DNA of 64,000 nt from JBPOFM01 sp041391925 (GCA_041391925.1 JAWKNA010000011.1:1-64000); one strand, 5' to 3'; shown: positions 7,542 through 17,539, numbered from the stretch's first letter. Program-made: numbers and translations. Notes: a model not told the origin generated them from the sequence alone.

Positions 7542-9001
7542 TATTTCTTTGGAATGCTTTTAAGAATCTCCAAAACAAATTTCCAATACTTTTGAACTGA
7601 AGAAATCTGTGCACGTTCATCTGGGGAATGAGCACCTTTGATGTTTGGCCCAAAACTTATCATGTCCATATTTGGGTAATTTTGACCCAAAATTCCACAT
7701 TCCAATCCTGCATGACAAGCTGCCACATGCGGTTCCACGCCATTCATATCTGTATATAATTTGTTCATCACCTTTAAGATTGGAGATTCCATATTGGGTG
7801 TCCATCCCGGATAATCACCTGCAAAATCTACTTCGCAGCCTGTCAATTCAAAGGTTGCTCTTAAGGCATTTGCCAAATCGAGTTTTGAGCTTTCAACAGA
7901 GGAACGTGTCAGGCATTGTATGGTAATCGAGCCATCTTTTACAAGCACTCTGGCAATATTATTGGACGTTTCCACCAAATTTGGAATATCCGCACTCATT
8001 CTGTAAACGCCATTGCAAGCAGCATATAGGGCGCGTGTCAAACCTTCCTGAACGCCCAAATCCATGATGTATTTTGGTGTTTCTGTTTTTGAAACCTCAA
8101 TTTTTAAATTGGGTTCCATGGTCTTCAATTCGGTTTTTATCGTGTCAGCAAGCTCTTTCATTTCCAATTCAAAAACTTCTTCATTCATTGCGTCAATAGC
8201 AACGATAGCATTGCTTTCTCTAGGTATGGCATTTCTCAAACTGCCACCATCAATTTCCGATATTCGCAATCCGAAGTTTTCAAATCCATCAAACAATAAT
8301 CGATTCATCAATTTATTGGCATTGCCCAATCCTTTGTGAATGTCCATACCCGAATGGCCTCCTTGCAAACCCTTGACGGATAATTTATATCCTAACTTGA
8401 ATTCTGGTGTTTCTTCTAGTTCATAGGTTCGGGTAGCTGTCACATCAATTCCCCCAGCGCAGCCTACACCTATCTCATCATCTTCTTCCGTATCAAGATT
8501 CAAGAGGATTTCACCTTTTAGAAGCCCACCTTTTAGACCCATAGCGCCCGTCATTCCTGTTTCCTCATCGATGGTAAAAAGAGCTTCAATGGCTGGATGT
8601 GCAATATCCTTACTTTCCAAAATCGCCATGATGGTGGCTACTCCCAATCCATTATCTGCGCCAAGGGTCGTGCCTTTTGCCCTGACCCAATCGCCATCAA
8701 TGTACATCTCAATACCTTGTGTGTCAAAATCAAATTTGGTATCATTATTTTTTTGATGCACCATATCAAGATGAGATTGCATCACGATGGTTTTTCTATC
8801 TTCCAAGCCTTTGGTGGCCGGTTTTTTGATGATGACATTGCCGACTTCATCTTCCGAAGTTTCCAACCCAAGTTTGTTTCCAAAATCTTTCATAAAGGCT
8901 ATGACAAGTTCTTCTTTTTTTGAAGGTCGTGGCACAGCATTTAAATCTGCAAATTTATTCCAAAGGGCTTTAGGCTCTAGGTTTCTTATTTCTGAATTCA
9001 T
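7541..9001 (-). CDS. pepD: Aminoacyl-histidine dipeptidase (M20, PepD)
   Basis: A 486-residue cytosolic dipeptidase of the M20 family (beta-Ala-His dipeptidase type), a di-zinc enzyme. Metal and catalytic residues are visible as H77-x-D79 (QSHLDMV), D116 (TTLGADNGLG), and E146-E147 (FTIDEETGM), with later HAGLECG and GPNIKGAHSPDE motifs. There is no signal peptide. The length matches the family and includes the lid/dimerisation domain. It is monocistronic with its own promoter box, convergent with the PPIase. Confidence 0.95.
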   Translation of the reverse strand: MNSEIRNLEPKALWNKFADLNAVPRPSKKEELVIAFMKDFGNKLGLETSEDEVGNVIIKKPATKGLEDRKTIVMQSHLDMVHQKNNDTKFDFDTQGIEMYIDGDWVRAKGTTLGADNGLGVATIMAILESKDIAHPAIEALFTIDEETGMTGAMGLKGGLLKGEILLNLDTEEDDEIGVGCAGGIDVTATRTYELEETPEFKLGYKLSVKGLQGGHSGMDIHKGLGNANKLMNRLLFDGFENFGLRISEIDGGSLRNAIPRESNAIVAIDAMNEEVFELEMKELADTIKTELKTMEPNLKIEVSKTETPKYIMDLGVQEGLTRALYAACNGVYRMSADIPNLVETSNNIARVLVKDGSITIQCLTRSSVESSKLDLANALRATFELTGCEVDFAGDYPGWTPNMESPILKVMNKLYTDMNGVEPHVAACHAGLECGILGQNYPNMDMISFGPNIKGAHSPDERAQISSVQKYWKFVLEILKSIPKK

Positions 9002-9019
9002 AATATCTATTTAGTTTCA

Positions 9020-9027
9020 CAAAGGTA
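9020..9027 (-). promoter_or_regulatory. -7 box for pepD
   Basis: Reads TACCTTTG on the minus strand, 18 bases before the pepD ATG. A TTG lies 24 bases further upstream, slightly far for a -33 element. Confidence 0.45.
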
Positions 9028-9059
9028 GGTATTCATGAAAGTTTTATGAAACAATTTTC

Positions 9060-9067
9060 TATTTTTG
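9060..9067 (+). promoter_or_regulatory. -7 box abutting the DUF3810 start
   Basis: TATTTTTG fits TANNTTTG and ends only 4 bases before the ATG at 9072. If used, transcription would begin at or next to the start codon, giving a leaderless mRNA. No clear -33 element. Confidence 0.4.
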
Positions 9068-9071
9068 ATTC

Positions 9072-10139
9072 ATGCGAAAACACCTCAAAACAATCATTGC
9101 ACTTTCTCTCATTCTTCAGATTGTGCTGATTAAAATTCTTGCGAAATTCCCTGAATTTGTAGAGCGATTTTACACCTATGGCCTCTATCAATTCATTTCA
9201 AAAATGATGCGATATGTGTTTGGCTGGTTACCGTTTTCAATGGGTGACATTCTGTACACAATAGCCGCAGTCTATAGTTTAAGATGGCTCTATGTCAATA
9301 GGAAACGTATTATAAAAGACACAAAAAACTGGGTGTTGGATGTTCTTTCTGCAGTTTCCATAGGCTATTTTGCGTTTCATGTACTTTGGGCGTTCAACTA
9401 TTATCGATTGCCATTGCATCGTTCATTAAATATTGAAAATGAATACACAACAGAACAATTGGTGAAGTTCACAAAACAACTTATCGTGAAATCAAATGCC
9501 ATCCATCGCCAAATTACCAATGATGATTCTGCAAAAGTAGAAATGCCCTATACCAAGCGCGAATTGATAGCAATGACCCCAAAAGGTTATGACCAATTGG
9601 CAAAAGAATTTCCGCATTTGGCGTACCATCCTATAAGTTTAAAACGTTCGATCTATAGTTTGCCACTGACGTATATGGGTTTTAGTGGTTATTTGAACCC
9701 TTTTACAAATGAAGCGCAAATCGATGGATTGATCCCAGAATATAAATATCCAACCACTTGCAGTCATGAAGTGGCACATCAATTGGGATATGCAGCGGAA
9801 AATGAGGCAAATTTTATTGGTTCGATGGCTGCGATGCATCATGAGGATATTTATTTTCAATATTCAGGTTACACATTTGCGTTGGCACATTGTTTAAGTG
9901 ACTTGTATTTGAGAGACCCTGAAACACAGTCTGAAATCATCAAACTCGTAAACCCAGGAATTCTTAAAAATTATGATGAAGCAAGAGACTTTTGGGAATC
10001 CTATCAAAATCCGTCGGAAGAATTTTTTAAAGATACCTACAGCGGTTTCCTAAAAGCAAACAATCAAGCAGGCGGAATAGATAGCTATAGTTACGTGGTC
10101 GCACTTTTGGTAAACTATTATGAGACCAACCCTCTGTAA
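9072..10139 (+). CDS. DUF3810 membrane protein with an HExxH motif
   Basis: A 355-residue protein of the DUF3810 family, which is largely restricted to Bacteroidota. The first 115 residues hold about three membrane segments (IIALSLILQIVLIKIL; MGDILYTIAAVYSL; VLDVLSAVSIGYFAFHVLW). A soluble domain follows, with H232-E-V-A-H236 and a downstream E243-N-E245-A-N-F, the layout of a gluzincin metallopeptidase, and GFSGYLNPFTNEAQ just before it. This is consistent with a membrane-bound zinc peptidase, but the substrate is unknown. Monocistronic, divergent from pepD. Confidence 0.85.
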   Translation: MRKHLKTIIALSLILQIVLIKILAKFPEFVERFYTYGLYQFISKMMRYVFGWLPFSMGDILYTIAAVYSLRWLYVNRKRIIKDTKNWVLDVLSAVSIGYFAFHVLWAFNYYRLPLHRSLNIENEYTTEQLVKFTKQLIVKSNAIHRQITNDDSAKVEMPYTKRELIAMTPKGYDQLAKEFPHLAYHPISLKRSIYSLPLTYMGFSGYLNPFTNEAQIDGLIPEYKYPTTCSHEVAHQLGYAAENEANFIGSMAAMHHEDIYFQYSGYTFALAHCLSDLYLRDPETQSEIIKLVNPGILKNYDEARDFWESYQNPSEEFFKDTYSGFLKANNQAGGIDSYSYVVALLVNYYETNPL

Positions 10140-10219
10140 CGTTAAATCCCATATTTATTATCACAACTCTGAATAAATTTTTATCTTTAGAAATCTTAAC
10201 TATCAATCCATTGCTTGTA

Positions 10220-13201
10220 ATGATTAAACACTATTTATCCATTCTCACATGTTTGTGCAGCTTGACCCTTTTTGCACAAGATTATTTTCCCAAAAATGAT
10301 GGTGTTAAAACAAAAAACACCAATTACACAGCCTTTACCAACGCAAATATCCATGTAACGCCAACTCAAGTGATTGAAAATGGCACGCTCTTGATTAAGG
10401 ACGGCAAGGTGGTTGCAACAGGAAATTCAGTTACAATTCCTAAAAATGCGACCGTTGTCGATATTGCTGGAAAAAGCATCTATCCTTCTTTTATAGACAT
10501 CTATTCCGATTTCGGTATTGAAAAACCAAAACGCGAAAGCAGTGGACGAAGAAATCCACAATACGATGCAGGCAGAACAGGTTATTATTGGAATGACCAC
10601 ATCATGCCAGAGAACAATGCGATTGAGAAATTCAAGTATGATTCAAAGAAAGCTGATGAACTTATCAAAGCTGGTTTTGGCATTGTGAATACACATATCC
10701 AAGACGGAATTGTCAGAGGTACAGGAACCCTGATAGCTTTGAATAATAAGGATGGTAACGACACCCGAGTGATTGACCCCAAATCAGCACAATATCTATC
10801 TTTTAGCAAAAGTAATCGTTCCAATCAATCCTATCCAACAAGTATTATGGGAGCCATGGCATTGCTCCGCCAAATGTACTATGATGCTGATTGGTATGCA
10901 AAAGGCAACGTAAGCACCAAGGATTTGTCTTTGGAAGCTCTGAACAACAATAAGAATTTGGTACAGATATTTGAAGCAGGAAGCAGGGCCAATGATTTGA
11001 GAGCCGATAAAGTCGGGGATTTGTTCAACATTCAATATGTCATTTTAGGTGGAGGTGATGAATATGAACGTATTGATGACATAAAGGCAATGAAAGCACC
11101 GATGATTATTCCCATCAATTTTCCCGATGCCTATGATGTCGAAAATTCCTTTTTGGCGCAAACCTTGTCCTTAAAGGATTTAAGGGAATGGAACCAAAAA
11201 CCAGCCAACCCGAAAATTTTGGCCGACAATGACATCCTCTTTTCCCTGACAACACATGACTTAAAAAAGATAAAGGATTTTACTGATAATGTAATGAAAG
11301 CCATCAAATATGGGCTTTCAAAACAAAAAGCCTTGGAAGCACTCACCACTGTTCCAGCACAGATACTCGGAAAATCTGATAAAATCGGTTCACTTAAAAA
11401 TGGAGCTTATGCCAATTTCCTAATCACTTCTGGAGATATTTTTGAAGAAAAAACCATTTTATATGAAAATTGGGTTCAGGGACAAAAGAATATCATAGAA
11501 GATTTAAGTAAAAAAGACATCAGAGGCACTTATGATTTTAAACTTGCTGGAGAAACCTATGAAATGAACATCAAAGGTGATTTGAGCAAACTGAAAACGG
11601 AAATCACTTCCGAAGAAAAAACAAGAGGCTCTAAAATTTCCTACATGGACGATTGGGTCAATATTGCTTTTACCACACAAGATTCCACCAAACAGGAATT
11701 CGTTAGAATCATTGCCAATGTGGATGGCCAACAAAATCTAAACGGAAAAGCCATCTTTTCAAATGGAAACGAAAGCTCGTTTTTTGCTTCGAAAAAAGAA
11801 AGCGTTTCGGATGCTAAAAAAATGGAGAGCGACAAAACACCTGAAGATAAAAAGGACGAGGTAGAAAAAGTGTCACCCTTAACGTATCCCAACGAAGCGT
11901 TTGGCTTTAAGGAACTTCCCAAGGCGGAAACACTTCTATTTAAAAATGCCACCGTTTGGACCAGTGAAAACGATGGTATTCTTAAAAACACCGATGTGCT
12001 CATCAAAAATGGCAAGATTGCCCAAATTGGACAAAATATTTCTGACGGTAACGCCAAAGTGATTGATGCCACAGGAAAACATTTGACTGCCGGCATCATT
12101 GATGAACATTCGCACATTGCACTTGCTTCGGTGAACGAATCAGGGCAAAATTCCTCGGCAGAAGTGGCCATGGAAGATGTCATTGACGACACCGATATGT
12201 CCATTTATCGCGACCTTGCAGGCGGTGTGACCTCCGCACAGCTATTGCATGGTTCTGCCAACCCAATCGGTGGGCGCTCGGCGATTGTCAAACTCAAATG
12301 GGGACATCCAGCAAAGGATTATGTATATACCAATACGCCTAAATTCATCAAATTTGCATTGGGCGAAAATGTCAAACAGAGCAATTGGGGCGATACAGAG
12401 ACCAACCGATTCCCGCAAACCCGAATGGGCGTTGAGCAAGTGTATATCGATTATTTTACAAGGGCAAAAGCCTATGACGCTTTAAAGAAAAGCGGCAAAC
12501 CGTATCGTAAAGACATCGAAATGGAGACCTTGTCCGAAATTTTGAACAAGGAACGTTTCATCACTTGCCACTCCTATGTGCAAAGCGAAATCAATATGTT
12601 GATGAAAGTGGCCGAACAATTCAATTTCAATGTCAACACATTTACCCATATTCTCGAAGGTTATAAAGTGGCGGACAAGATGAAAGCCCATGGCGCTGGT
12701 GGTTCCACTTTTAGCGATTGGTGGGCGTATAAATATGAAGTCAACGATGCCATTCCATACAATGCAGCCATTATGCACGATGCAGGAATTACCGTTGCCA
12801 TCAATAGTGACGATGCTGAAATGTCCAGACGTTTAAATCAGGAAGCAGCCAAAACCATTAAATATGGTGGCATGACTGAAGAGGAAGCTTGGAAATTTGT
12901 GACCATCAATCCTGCGACCTTATTGCATCTAGAGGATAGGGTTGGAAGCATTAAAGTAGGCAAAGATGCCGATGTGGTCTTATGGAGCGACAATCCACTT
13001 TCCATTTATGCCAAAGCGGAAAAGACCATCATCGAAGGCGCCACCTATTTTGATATAGAGCGCAATAACCAAATGGAAGCCGCCATGAAAGTTGAAAAAA
13101 GCGAACTCATCAACGATATGTTGAAGGCCAAAAATGACGGCTTAAAAACACAGCCCATCAAGAAAAAAGAAAAAGAATATTTGCATTGTGATTCCGAGTA
13201 A
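10220..13201 (+). CDS. Exported double-domain amidohydrolase; N-terminal domain lacks metal ligands
   Basis: About 993 residues from the ATG at 10220 (a TTG 9 bases upstream is also in frame); Sec signal peptide ending TLFAQ. It contains two amidohydrolase-like halves. The C-terminal half (about 590-970) keeps the metal HxH at H630/H632 (IDEHSHIAL), FTHILEGYK, and INSDDAEMSRR. The N-terminal half (about 40-440) has the same scaffold, but the equivalent position reads IDIYSDFG (Y95, D97), so its metal site is lost. A low-complexity Lys/Glu linker (about 530-560) joins them. The substrate is unknown; imidazolonepropionase/dipeptidase-like chemistry is plausible. The next gene, a related protein, probably works with it. 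Confidence 0.88.
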   Translation: MIKHYLSILTCLCSLTLFAQDYFPKNDGVKTKNTNYTAFTNANIHVTPTQVIENGTLLIKDGKVVATGNSVTIPKNATVVDIAGKSIYPSFIDIYSDFGIEKPKRESSGRRNPQYDAGRTGYYWNDHIMPENNAIEKFKYDSKKADELIKAGFGIVNTHIQDGIVRGTGTLIALNNKDGNDTRVIDPKSAQYLSFSKSNRSNQSYPTSIMGAMALLRQMYYDADWYAKGNVSTKDLSLEALNNNKNLVQIFEAGSRANDLRADKVGDLFNIQYVILGGGDEYERIDDIKAMKAPMIIPINFPDAYDVENSFLAQTLSLKDLREWNQKPANPKILADNDILFSLTTHDLKKIKDFTDNVMKAIKYGLSKQKALEALTTVPAQILGKSDKIGSLKNGAYANFLITSGDIFEEKTILYENWVQGQKNIIEDLSKKDIRGTYDFKLAGETYEMNIKGDLSKLKTEITSEEKTRGSKISYMDDWVNIAFTTQDSTKQEFVRIIANVDGQQNLNGKAIFSNGNESSFFASKKESVSDAKKMESDKTPEDKKDEVEKVSPLTYPNEAFGFKELPKAETLLFKNATVWTSENDGILKNTDVLIKNGKIAQIGQNISDGNAKVIDATGKHLTAGIIDEHSHIALASVNESGQNSSAEVAMEDVIDDTDMSIYRDLAGGVTSAQLLHGSANPIGGRSAIVKLKWGHPAKDYVYTNTPKFIKFALGENVKQSNWGDTETNRFPQTRMGVEQVYIDYFTRAKAYDALKKSGKPYRKDIEMETLSEILNKERFITCHSYVQSEINMLMKVAEQFNFNVNTFTHILEGYKVADKMKAHGAGGSTFSDWWAYKYEVNDAIPYNAAIMHDAGITVAINSDDAEMSRRLNQEAAKTIKYGGMTEEEAWKFVTINPATLLHLEDRVGSIKVGKDADVVLWSDNPLSIYAKAEKTIIEGATYFDIERNNQMEAAMKVEKSELINDMLKAKNDGLKTQPIKKKEKEYLHCDSE

Positions 13202-13264
13202 TCATACTATACATATCTAAATGATAAAATAAGCATCTACCCTTTTGCAAGAAATACGATACAA

Positions 13265-14575
13265 ATGAAAACAACCAAATTTTTACTACTTACGTTCCTC
13301 TTTACAGGATTTGCATTTGCCCAACAAACGCCGGGCGCCAAGCAAACCAAAGATATCGCCATCATGGGTGCTACCGCTCATATTGGCAATGGCCAAGTGA
13401 TAGACAACAGTCTCATTGTCCTGAAAGATGGAAAGATTACAACAGTCGCTGATGCCACCGTTGTAAAAATGGATTTGACCAATATGGAAGTCATCAATGC
13501 CAATGGAAAACAGGTCTATCCCGGTTTTATCATTCCGAATTCAACCTTGGGCTTGGTAGAAATCGATGCCGTTAGGGCCACGGAAGATGAGGCCGAGATT
13601 GGTGGCATGATTCCACATGTCAGAAGCATCATTGCCTACAATGCCGAATCAAAAGTGGTGGAAACCATGCGACCCAATGGCGTATTACTTGGACAGATTG
13701 CACCACGGGGTGGACGCATTTCGGGAACCTCGTCCATTGTGCAGTTTGATGCTTGGAACTGGGAAGATGCCACCGTCAAAGCAGATGATGGCATTCATTT
13801 AAATTGGCCAAACAATTTTTCAAGAGGTCGTTGGTGGCTTGGAGAAGACCCAGGCTTAAAACTCAATGATAAATATGGTGAACAAGTGGCTGAATTGGTA
13901 AATTTCTTCAATGAAACGAAAGCATATTCCAAAGGCGATAAAAATCCAATCAACTTACCCTATCAAGCGACCGAAGGCTTATTCGATGGTTCCAAAAAAC
14001 TGTACATTCATGTGGATGATGAAAAAGGGATTACTGATGCCATCAATTTTGCCAAAGACAACAAAGTGACTTCAATGGTGATTGTTGGTGGTGCCGAAGC
14101 ATATAAAGTTACTGGTTTATTGAAACAAAACAACATCCCTGTACTGTTGATGCGCGTCCATTCCTTGCCCAATTCGGACGATGATGATTATGACTTGCCT
14201 TATAAAATGGCAAAACTATTGGTGGACAAGGGCATAGTGGTTGCGCTTGAAAACAGTGGTGATATGGAACGTATGAACGCTCGAAATCTTCCGTTTTATG
14301 CAGGAACCACAGTGGCGTATGGCTTGACCAAAGAACAAGCCTTGCAACTGATAACTTTTAACACTGCAAAAATCCTTGGTATCGACAAAGATTACGGAAC
14401 GCTTGAAGTTGGTAAAAGTGCCACCTTATTTATCAGTGAAGGTGATGCGCTTGATATGAAAACCAACCAACTCACCCACGCGTTTATCGATGGACGTTCG
14501 GTAAGTTTAGAAACGCATCAAACGGAACTTTGGCATCGCTATGATGAGAAGTATAAATCACAAAAACAACCATAA
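13265..14575 (+). CDS. Exported amidohydrolase-like protein lacking the HxH metal motif
   Basis: A 436-residue protein with signal peptide (ending FAFAQ) that shares the amidohydrolase composite layout of its upstream neighbour: an N-terminal strand domain (DGKITTVADATV), VYPGFII, and a C-terminal ALQLITFNTAKILGIDKDYGTLEVGKSA-type end (shown here only by its key residues). At the HxH site it reads I90-P-N-S-T94, so both histidines are gone. The end still shows the family's N-P/T-A-x-x-L-G pattern. It lies 63 bases after the larger amidohydrolase, and they are almost certainly co-expressed. I infer a non-catalytic or altered-metal partner subunit. Confidence 0.87.
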   Translation: MKTTKFLLLTFLFTGFAFAQQTPGAKQTKDIAIMGATAHIGNGQVIDNSLIVLKDGKITTVADATVVKMDLTNMEVINANGKQVYPGFIIPNSTLGLVEIDAVRATEDEAEIGGMIPHVRSIIAYNAESKVVETMRPNGVLLGQIAPRGGRISGTSSIVQFDAWNWEDATVKADDGIHLNWPNNFSRGRWWLGEDPGLKLNDKYGEQVAELVNFFNETKAYSKGDKNPINLPYQATEGLFDGSKKLYIHVDDEKGITDAINFAKDNKVTSMVIVGGAEAYKVTGLLKQNNIPVLLMRVHSLPNSDDDDYDLPYKMAKLLVDKGIVVALENSGDMERMNARNLPFYAGTTVAYGLTKEQALQLITFNTAKILGIDKDYGTLEVGKSATLFISEGDALDMKTNQLTHAFIDGRSVSLETHQTELWHRYDEKYKSQKQP

Positions 14576-14604
14576 AAAAAGGCGAACCGAATGTTCGCCT
14601 TTTT
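14576..14604. terminator. Bidirectional terminator between amidohydrolase and DUF6503 genes
   Basis: A 12-bp stem (AAAAAGGCGAAC and complement) with a 5-base loop; A and T runs on the two sides serve both convergent genes. Confidence 0.93.
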
Positions 14605-14620
14605 GTTTTATCAATTTAAT

Positions 14621-15427
14621 TTACTGAATTTCTTCCGCTCCTTCAGGCATCATATACATTCGCAAATCCATTTTATCGGTCGTCAAACTGATGTGGCTAA
14701 ATGTCACATCATTCTTGGCGGTGGTTGGAACATTATTTTCCACATTGTACCATGTAATGGTTTCTGGCAAAAGCAAACCCTCCACTTGTTGCCATTTATT
14801 ATAGTTAATGTAATGCCATTCCTTTGATTTCTCTTTGGTGAAATAAGTGACCGTATATGCCAACCACGCCATTTGATGAGTGTCAGCATCATAGTACAAC
14901 ACATATTCATCATCCGAAGACGCTCCCACGCCACTATTATATGAAATTTGGATGCCTGGATAGGTTTTGCCTTCAAATGTCAACGGCTGCGCTTCAGAAT
15001 AATGGATGCCATCATCAGCCAATACGAACGGCATTGCATAAAAATAGAACATCAAGTTATAGTAAAATTTGGGATTGCCTTCATATTTCGCGCCCTTACT
15101 ACTTTTCATCCAAACAGATTCTCCATCAAAACCGATGGTGTGTTTTGGCATTTCCACCAAAGAATAGCGCTCTTTCAAATCGGTAGTGGTAATTTCATAA
15201 CCATCGGGTTTTTGCATTGAAAACTCCAAAGTCCGCATCGTGTTCCAAGTGTCCAAGCCGCCGTGCGCATCAAATATCTTGACAAGATGTTCTGGATATT
15301 TTGGTGTTTCAACCTCTACGACGGAATCTTTGACGACCTCATTAGTCTTTGGATTGTCCTTGTTATTAGGGTTCTTGCAAGAAACTATAAGCGTTAAAGT
15401 GCAGACGAGATAAAAGAGTTTTTTCAT
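14621..15427 (-). CDS. DUF6503-type lipoprotein
   Basis: A 268-residue lipoprotein with lipobox Cys17 (LTLIVSC|KN). After a Lys/Glu/Val-rich spacer comes a single domain with conserved-looking features: IFDAHGGLDTWNTMRTLEF near the start, GFDGESVWM, and later YVLYYDADTHQMAWLAY and EWHYINYNKWQQVEGLLLPE. The pattern is that of a LolA/outer-membrane-lipoprotein-sorting-like half-barrel that reads out lipid or hydrophobic ligands; this fold assignment is inference. DUF6503 is recalled from similar flavobacterial proteins and should be confirmed. It is alone, convergent with the amidohydrolase. Confidence 0.7.
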   Translation of the reverse strand: MKKLFYLVCTLTLIVSCKNPNNKDNPKTNEVVKDSVVEVETPKYPEHLVKIFDAHGGLDTWNTMRTLEFSMQKPDGYEITTTDLKERYSLVEMPKHTIGFDGESVWMKSSKGAKYEGNPKFYYNLMFYFYAMPFVLADDGIHYSEAQPLTFEGKTYPGIQISYNSGVGASSDDEYVLYYDADTHQMAWLAYTVTYFTKEKSKEWHYINYNKWQQVEGLLLPETITWYNVENNVPTTAKNDVTFSHISLTTDKMDLRMYMMPEGAEEIQ

Positions 15428-15490
15428 TTTATATTGGTTTTTGATTTAACGTTGGAAATCTAAATTTACAACCTTTAAACGAAAATCAAT

Positions 15491-15498
15491 TACATTTG
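15491..15498 (+). promoter_or_regulatory. -7 box close to the rRNA methyltransferase start
   Basis: TACATTTG fits TANNTTTG and ends 7 bases before the ATG at 15506, implying a leader of only a few bases or none. Confidence 0.42.
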
Positions 15499-15505
15499 TT
15501 TCAAT

Positions 15506-16297
15506 ATGACAAAAGAAATAACCAGTATCCAAAATCCGTTCATCAAGGAATTGTTCCAGTTAAAGGAAAAGTCCCGCGAACGTAAAAAATCAGGACGCTT
15601 CTTGATTGAAGGACATCGCGAGTTGCAATTGGCGCTCAAAGGTGGTTACAACATTGAGACCATCTTATATGTTCCTGAATTGTTTTCTACATCACAACTT
15701 GAGGATTTAAATGTGGATGAAGTCATTCAAATCTCCAAAGAGGTCTATCAAAAACTGGCACATCGCGATACCACTGAAGGGATTTTGGCGGTGGCTCAAA
15801 GCAAATCACATCAGTTAGAGGACATCCATTTCAAACATAAAAATCCGTTGATTTTAGTGGCAGAAGCGCCCGAAAAGCCTGGTAATATTGGCGCCTTGTT
15901 ACGCACTGCCGATGCGGCCAACGTCGATGCGGTCATCATTGCCAACCCAAAAACGGATTTGTACAATCCAAACATCATCCGAAGCAGTGTGGGCTGTGTG
16001 TTCACCAATCAAATTGCAACAGGCTCGACCTCCGAAATCATCTCATTTTTAAAGAACAACAACATCAACATCTATTGTGCGGCCTTACAGGCATCACAGG
16101 AATACCACACGCAAGATTACACCAAACCGTCTGCCATCGTCGTGGGCACGGAAGCTACAGGTTTAAGTGACGAATGGCTAAAACATTCCACCCAAAACAT
16201 CATCATCCCAATGCAAGGCGAAATTGATAGTATGAATGTGTCAGTCGCTGCAGGAATTCTTATTTTTGAGGCTGTTCGCCAAAGACGAATCAACTAA
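15506..16297 (+). CDS. TrmH/SpoU-family RNA 2'-O-methyltransferase
   Basis: A 263-residue SPOUT methyltransferase acting on the 2'-OH of rRNA or tRNA. The N-terminal substrate-binding domain begins NPFIKELFQLKEKSRERK and has FLIEGHRELQLAL. The C-terminal knot shows PGNIGALLRTADAANVD (motif 1), VVGTEATGLSDEW (motif 2), and IIIPMQGEIDSMNVSVAAGI (motif 3, with the conserved N-V-S). The length suits the RlmB/TsnR group; the exact target nucleotide cannot be assigned. It is followed 9 bases later by the M48 protease gene, so the two are co-transcribed. Confidence 0.92.
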   Translation: MTKEITSIQNPFIKELFQLKEKSRERKKSGRFLIEGHRELQLALKGGYNIETILYVPELFSTSQLEDLNVDEVIQISKEVYQKLAHRDTTEGILAVAQSKSHQLEDIHFKHKNPLILVAEAPEKPGNIGALLRTADAANVDAVIIANPKTDLYNPNIIRSSVGCVFTNQIATGSTSEIISFLKNNNINIYCAALQASQEYHTQDYTKPSAIVVGTEATGLSDEWLKHSTQNIIIPMQGEIDSMNVSVAAGILIFEAVRQRRIN

Positions 16298-16306
16298 TAA
16301 TTAAAG

Positions 16307-17539
16307 ATGAATTCAACTGTCCTTTTTTATATCATAATCGCAATAATCATCCTAAACTTTGTAGTCGACAAAATCCTCGATGCGCTGAACGCGAAACGTT
16401 ACAATGACCCAATTCCCAAAGAATTAGATGACGTTTATGATGAAAATGAATACAAAAAATCACAGGCCTACAAAGCAACAAATTACAAATTCGGATTATT
16501 GACCTCAACATTCTCAATTGCATTGACACTTGGGTTTTTAATATTTGACGGTTTTGAATTCGTGGACAACATCGCCAGAAGTTTTAGCGACAACTCCATT
16601 GTAATTGCCTTAATTTTCTTCGGAATTATTATGCTCGGCAGCGATATCATTTCGACGCCTTTTTCTTATTACAAAACCTTCGTGATTGAAGAACGCTTCG
16701 GATTCAACAAAACCACCAAAAAAACGTTTTGGCTCGATAAATTGAAGGGATTGCTGATGATGGCCACTGTAGGTGGTGGCATTTTGGCGCTTATTATTTG
16801 GTTCTATAACCTTACCGGAAACCAGTTTTGGCTCTACGCTTGGGGATTGGTAACCGTCTTCACAGTGTTTATGAATATGTTTTATGCCAAATTGATTGTG
16901 CCGATTTTCAACAAGCAAAAACCTCTAGAAGAGGGTAGTTTGAGAGACAAAATTTCGGAGTATGCGCAGTCGGTCGGATTTCAATTGGACAAAATTTTTG
17001 TGATTGATGGCTCCAAAAGAAGTACCAAAGCGAATGCTTATTTTTCTGGCTTTGGAAGTGAAAAACGCGTCACGTTATACGATACGCTGGTGAATGATTT
17101 GGACGAAGAGGAAATTGTCGCGGTCTTGGCGCACGAAGTGGGTCATTATAAAAAGAAGCACATCATTTTCAATTTGATTGCCTCAATTCTGCTGACAGGA
17201 TTGACGCTTTACATCCTATCGATTTTCATTTCAAATCCCTTATTGTCGCAAGCGCTTGGCGTCGACATTCCAAGTTTTCACGTCGGATTGATTGCCTTCG
17301 GACTCCTCTACTCGCCTATCTCTGAAGTGACCGGTTTCATTATGAATCACTTCTCAAGAAAATTTGAATATCAGGCGGATGATTATGCTAAAGGCACTTA
17401 TGCTGCCCAACCGCTAATCACATCATTAAAAAAATTATCAAAAAACAGCTTAAGCAACCTCACACCACATCCTGCTTACGTTTGGGTGCATTATTCGCAT
17501 CCTACCCTGTTGCAACGTGTACGGAATTTGAAATCGTAG
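16307..17539 (+). CDS. M48 integral-membrane metalloprotease (Ste24/CAAX prenyl protease 1-like)
   Basis: A 410-residue protein with about six to seven membrane segments. The zinc motif is H276-E-V-G-H280 followed by Y-K-K-K-H, with the third ligand at E354 (KFEYQADDYA). The N-terminal M48 extension contains FVIEERFGFNKTT and the C-terminal end reads HPTLLQRV, both typical of the Ste24/FACE-1 type. In bacteria these enzymes degrade or process membrane and lipoproteins; CAAX processing itself is not expected. It lies just downstream of the methyltransferase and ends next to the convergent LpxR-like gene. Confidence 0.93.
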   Translation: MNSTVLFYIIIAIIILNFVVDKILDALNAKRYNDPIPKELDDVYDENEYKKSQAYKATNYKFGLLTSTFSIALTLGFLIFDGFEFVDNIARSFSDNSIVIALIFFGIIMLGSDIISTPFSYYKTFVIEERFGFNKTTKKTFWLDKLKGLLMMATVGGGILALIIWFYNLTGNQFWLYAWGLVTVFTVFMNMFYAKLIVPIFNKQKPLEEGSLRDKISEYAQSVGFQLDKIFVIDGSKRSTKANAYFSGFGSEKRVTLYDTLVNDLDEEEIVAVLAHEVGHYKKKHIIFNLIASILLTGLTLYILSIFISNPLLSQALGVDIPSFHVGLIAFGLLYSPISEVTGFIMNHFSRKFEYQADDYAKGTYAAQPLITSLKKLSKNSLSNLTPHPAYVWVHYSHPTLLQRVRNLKS

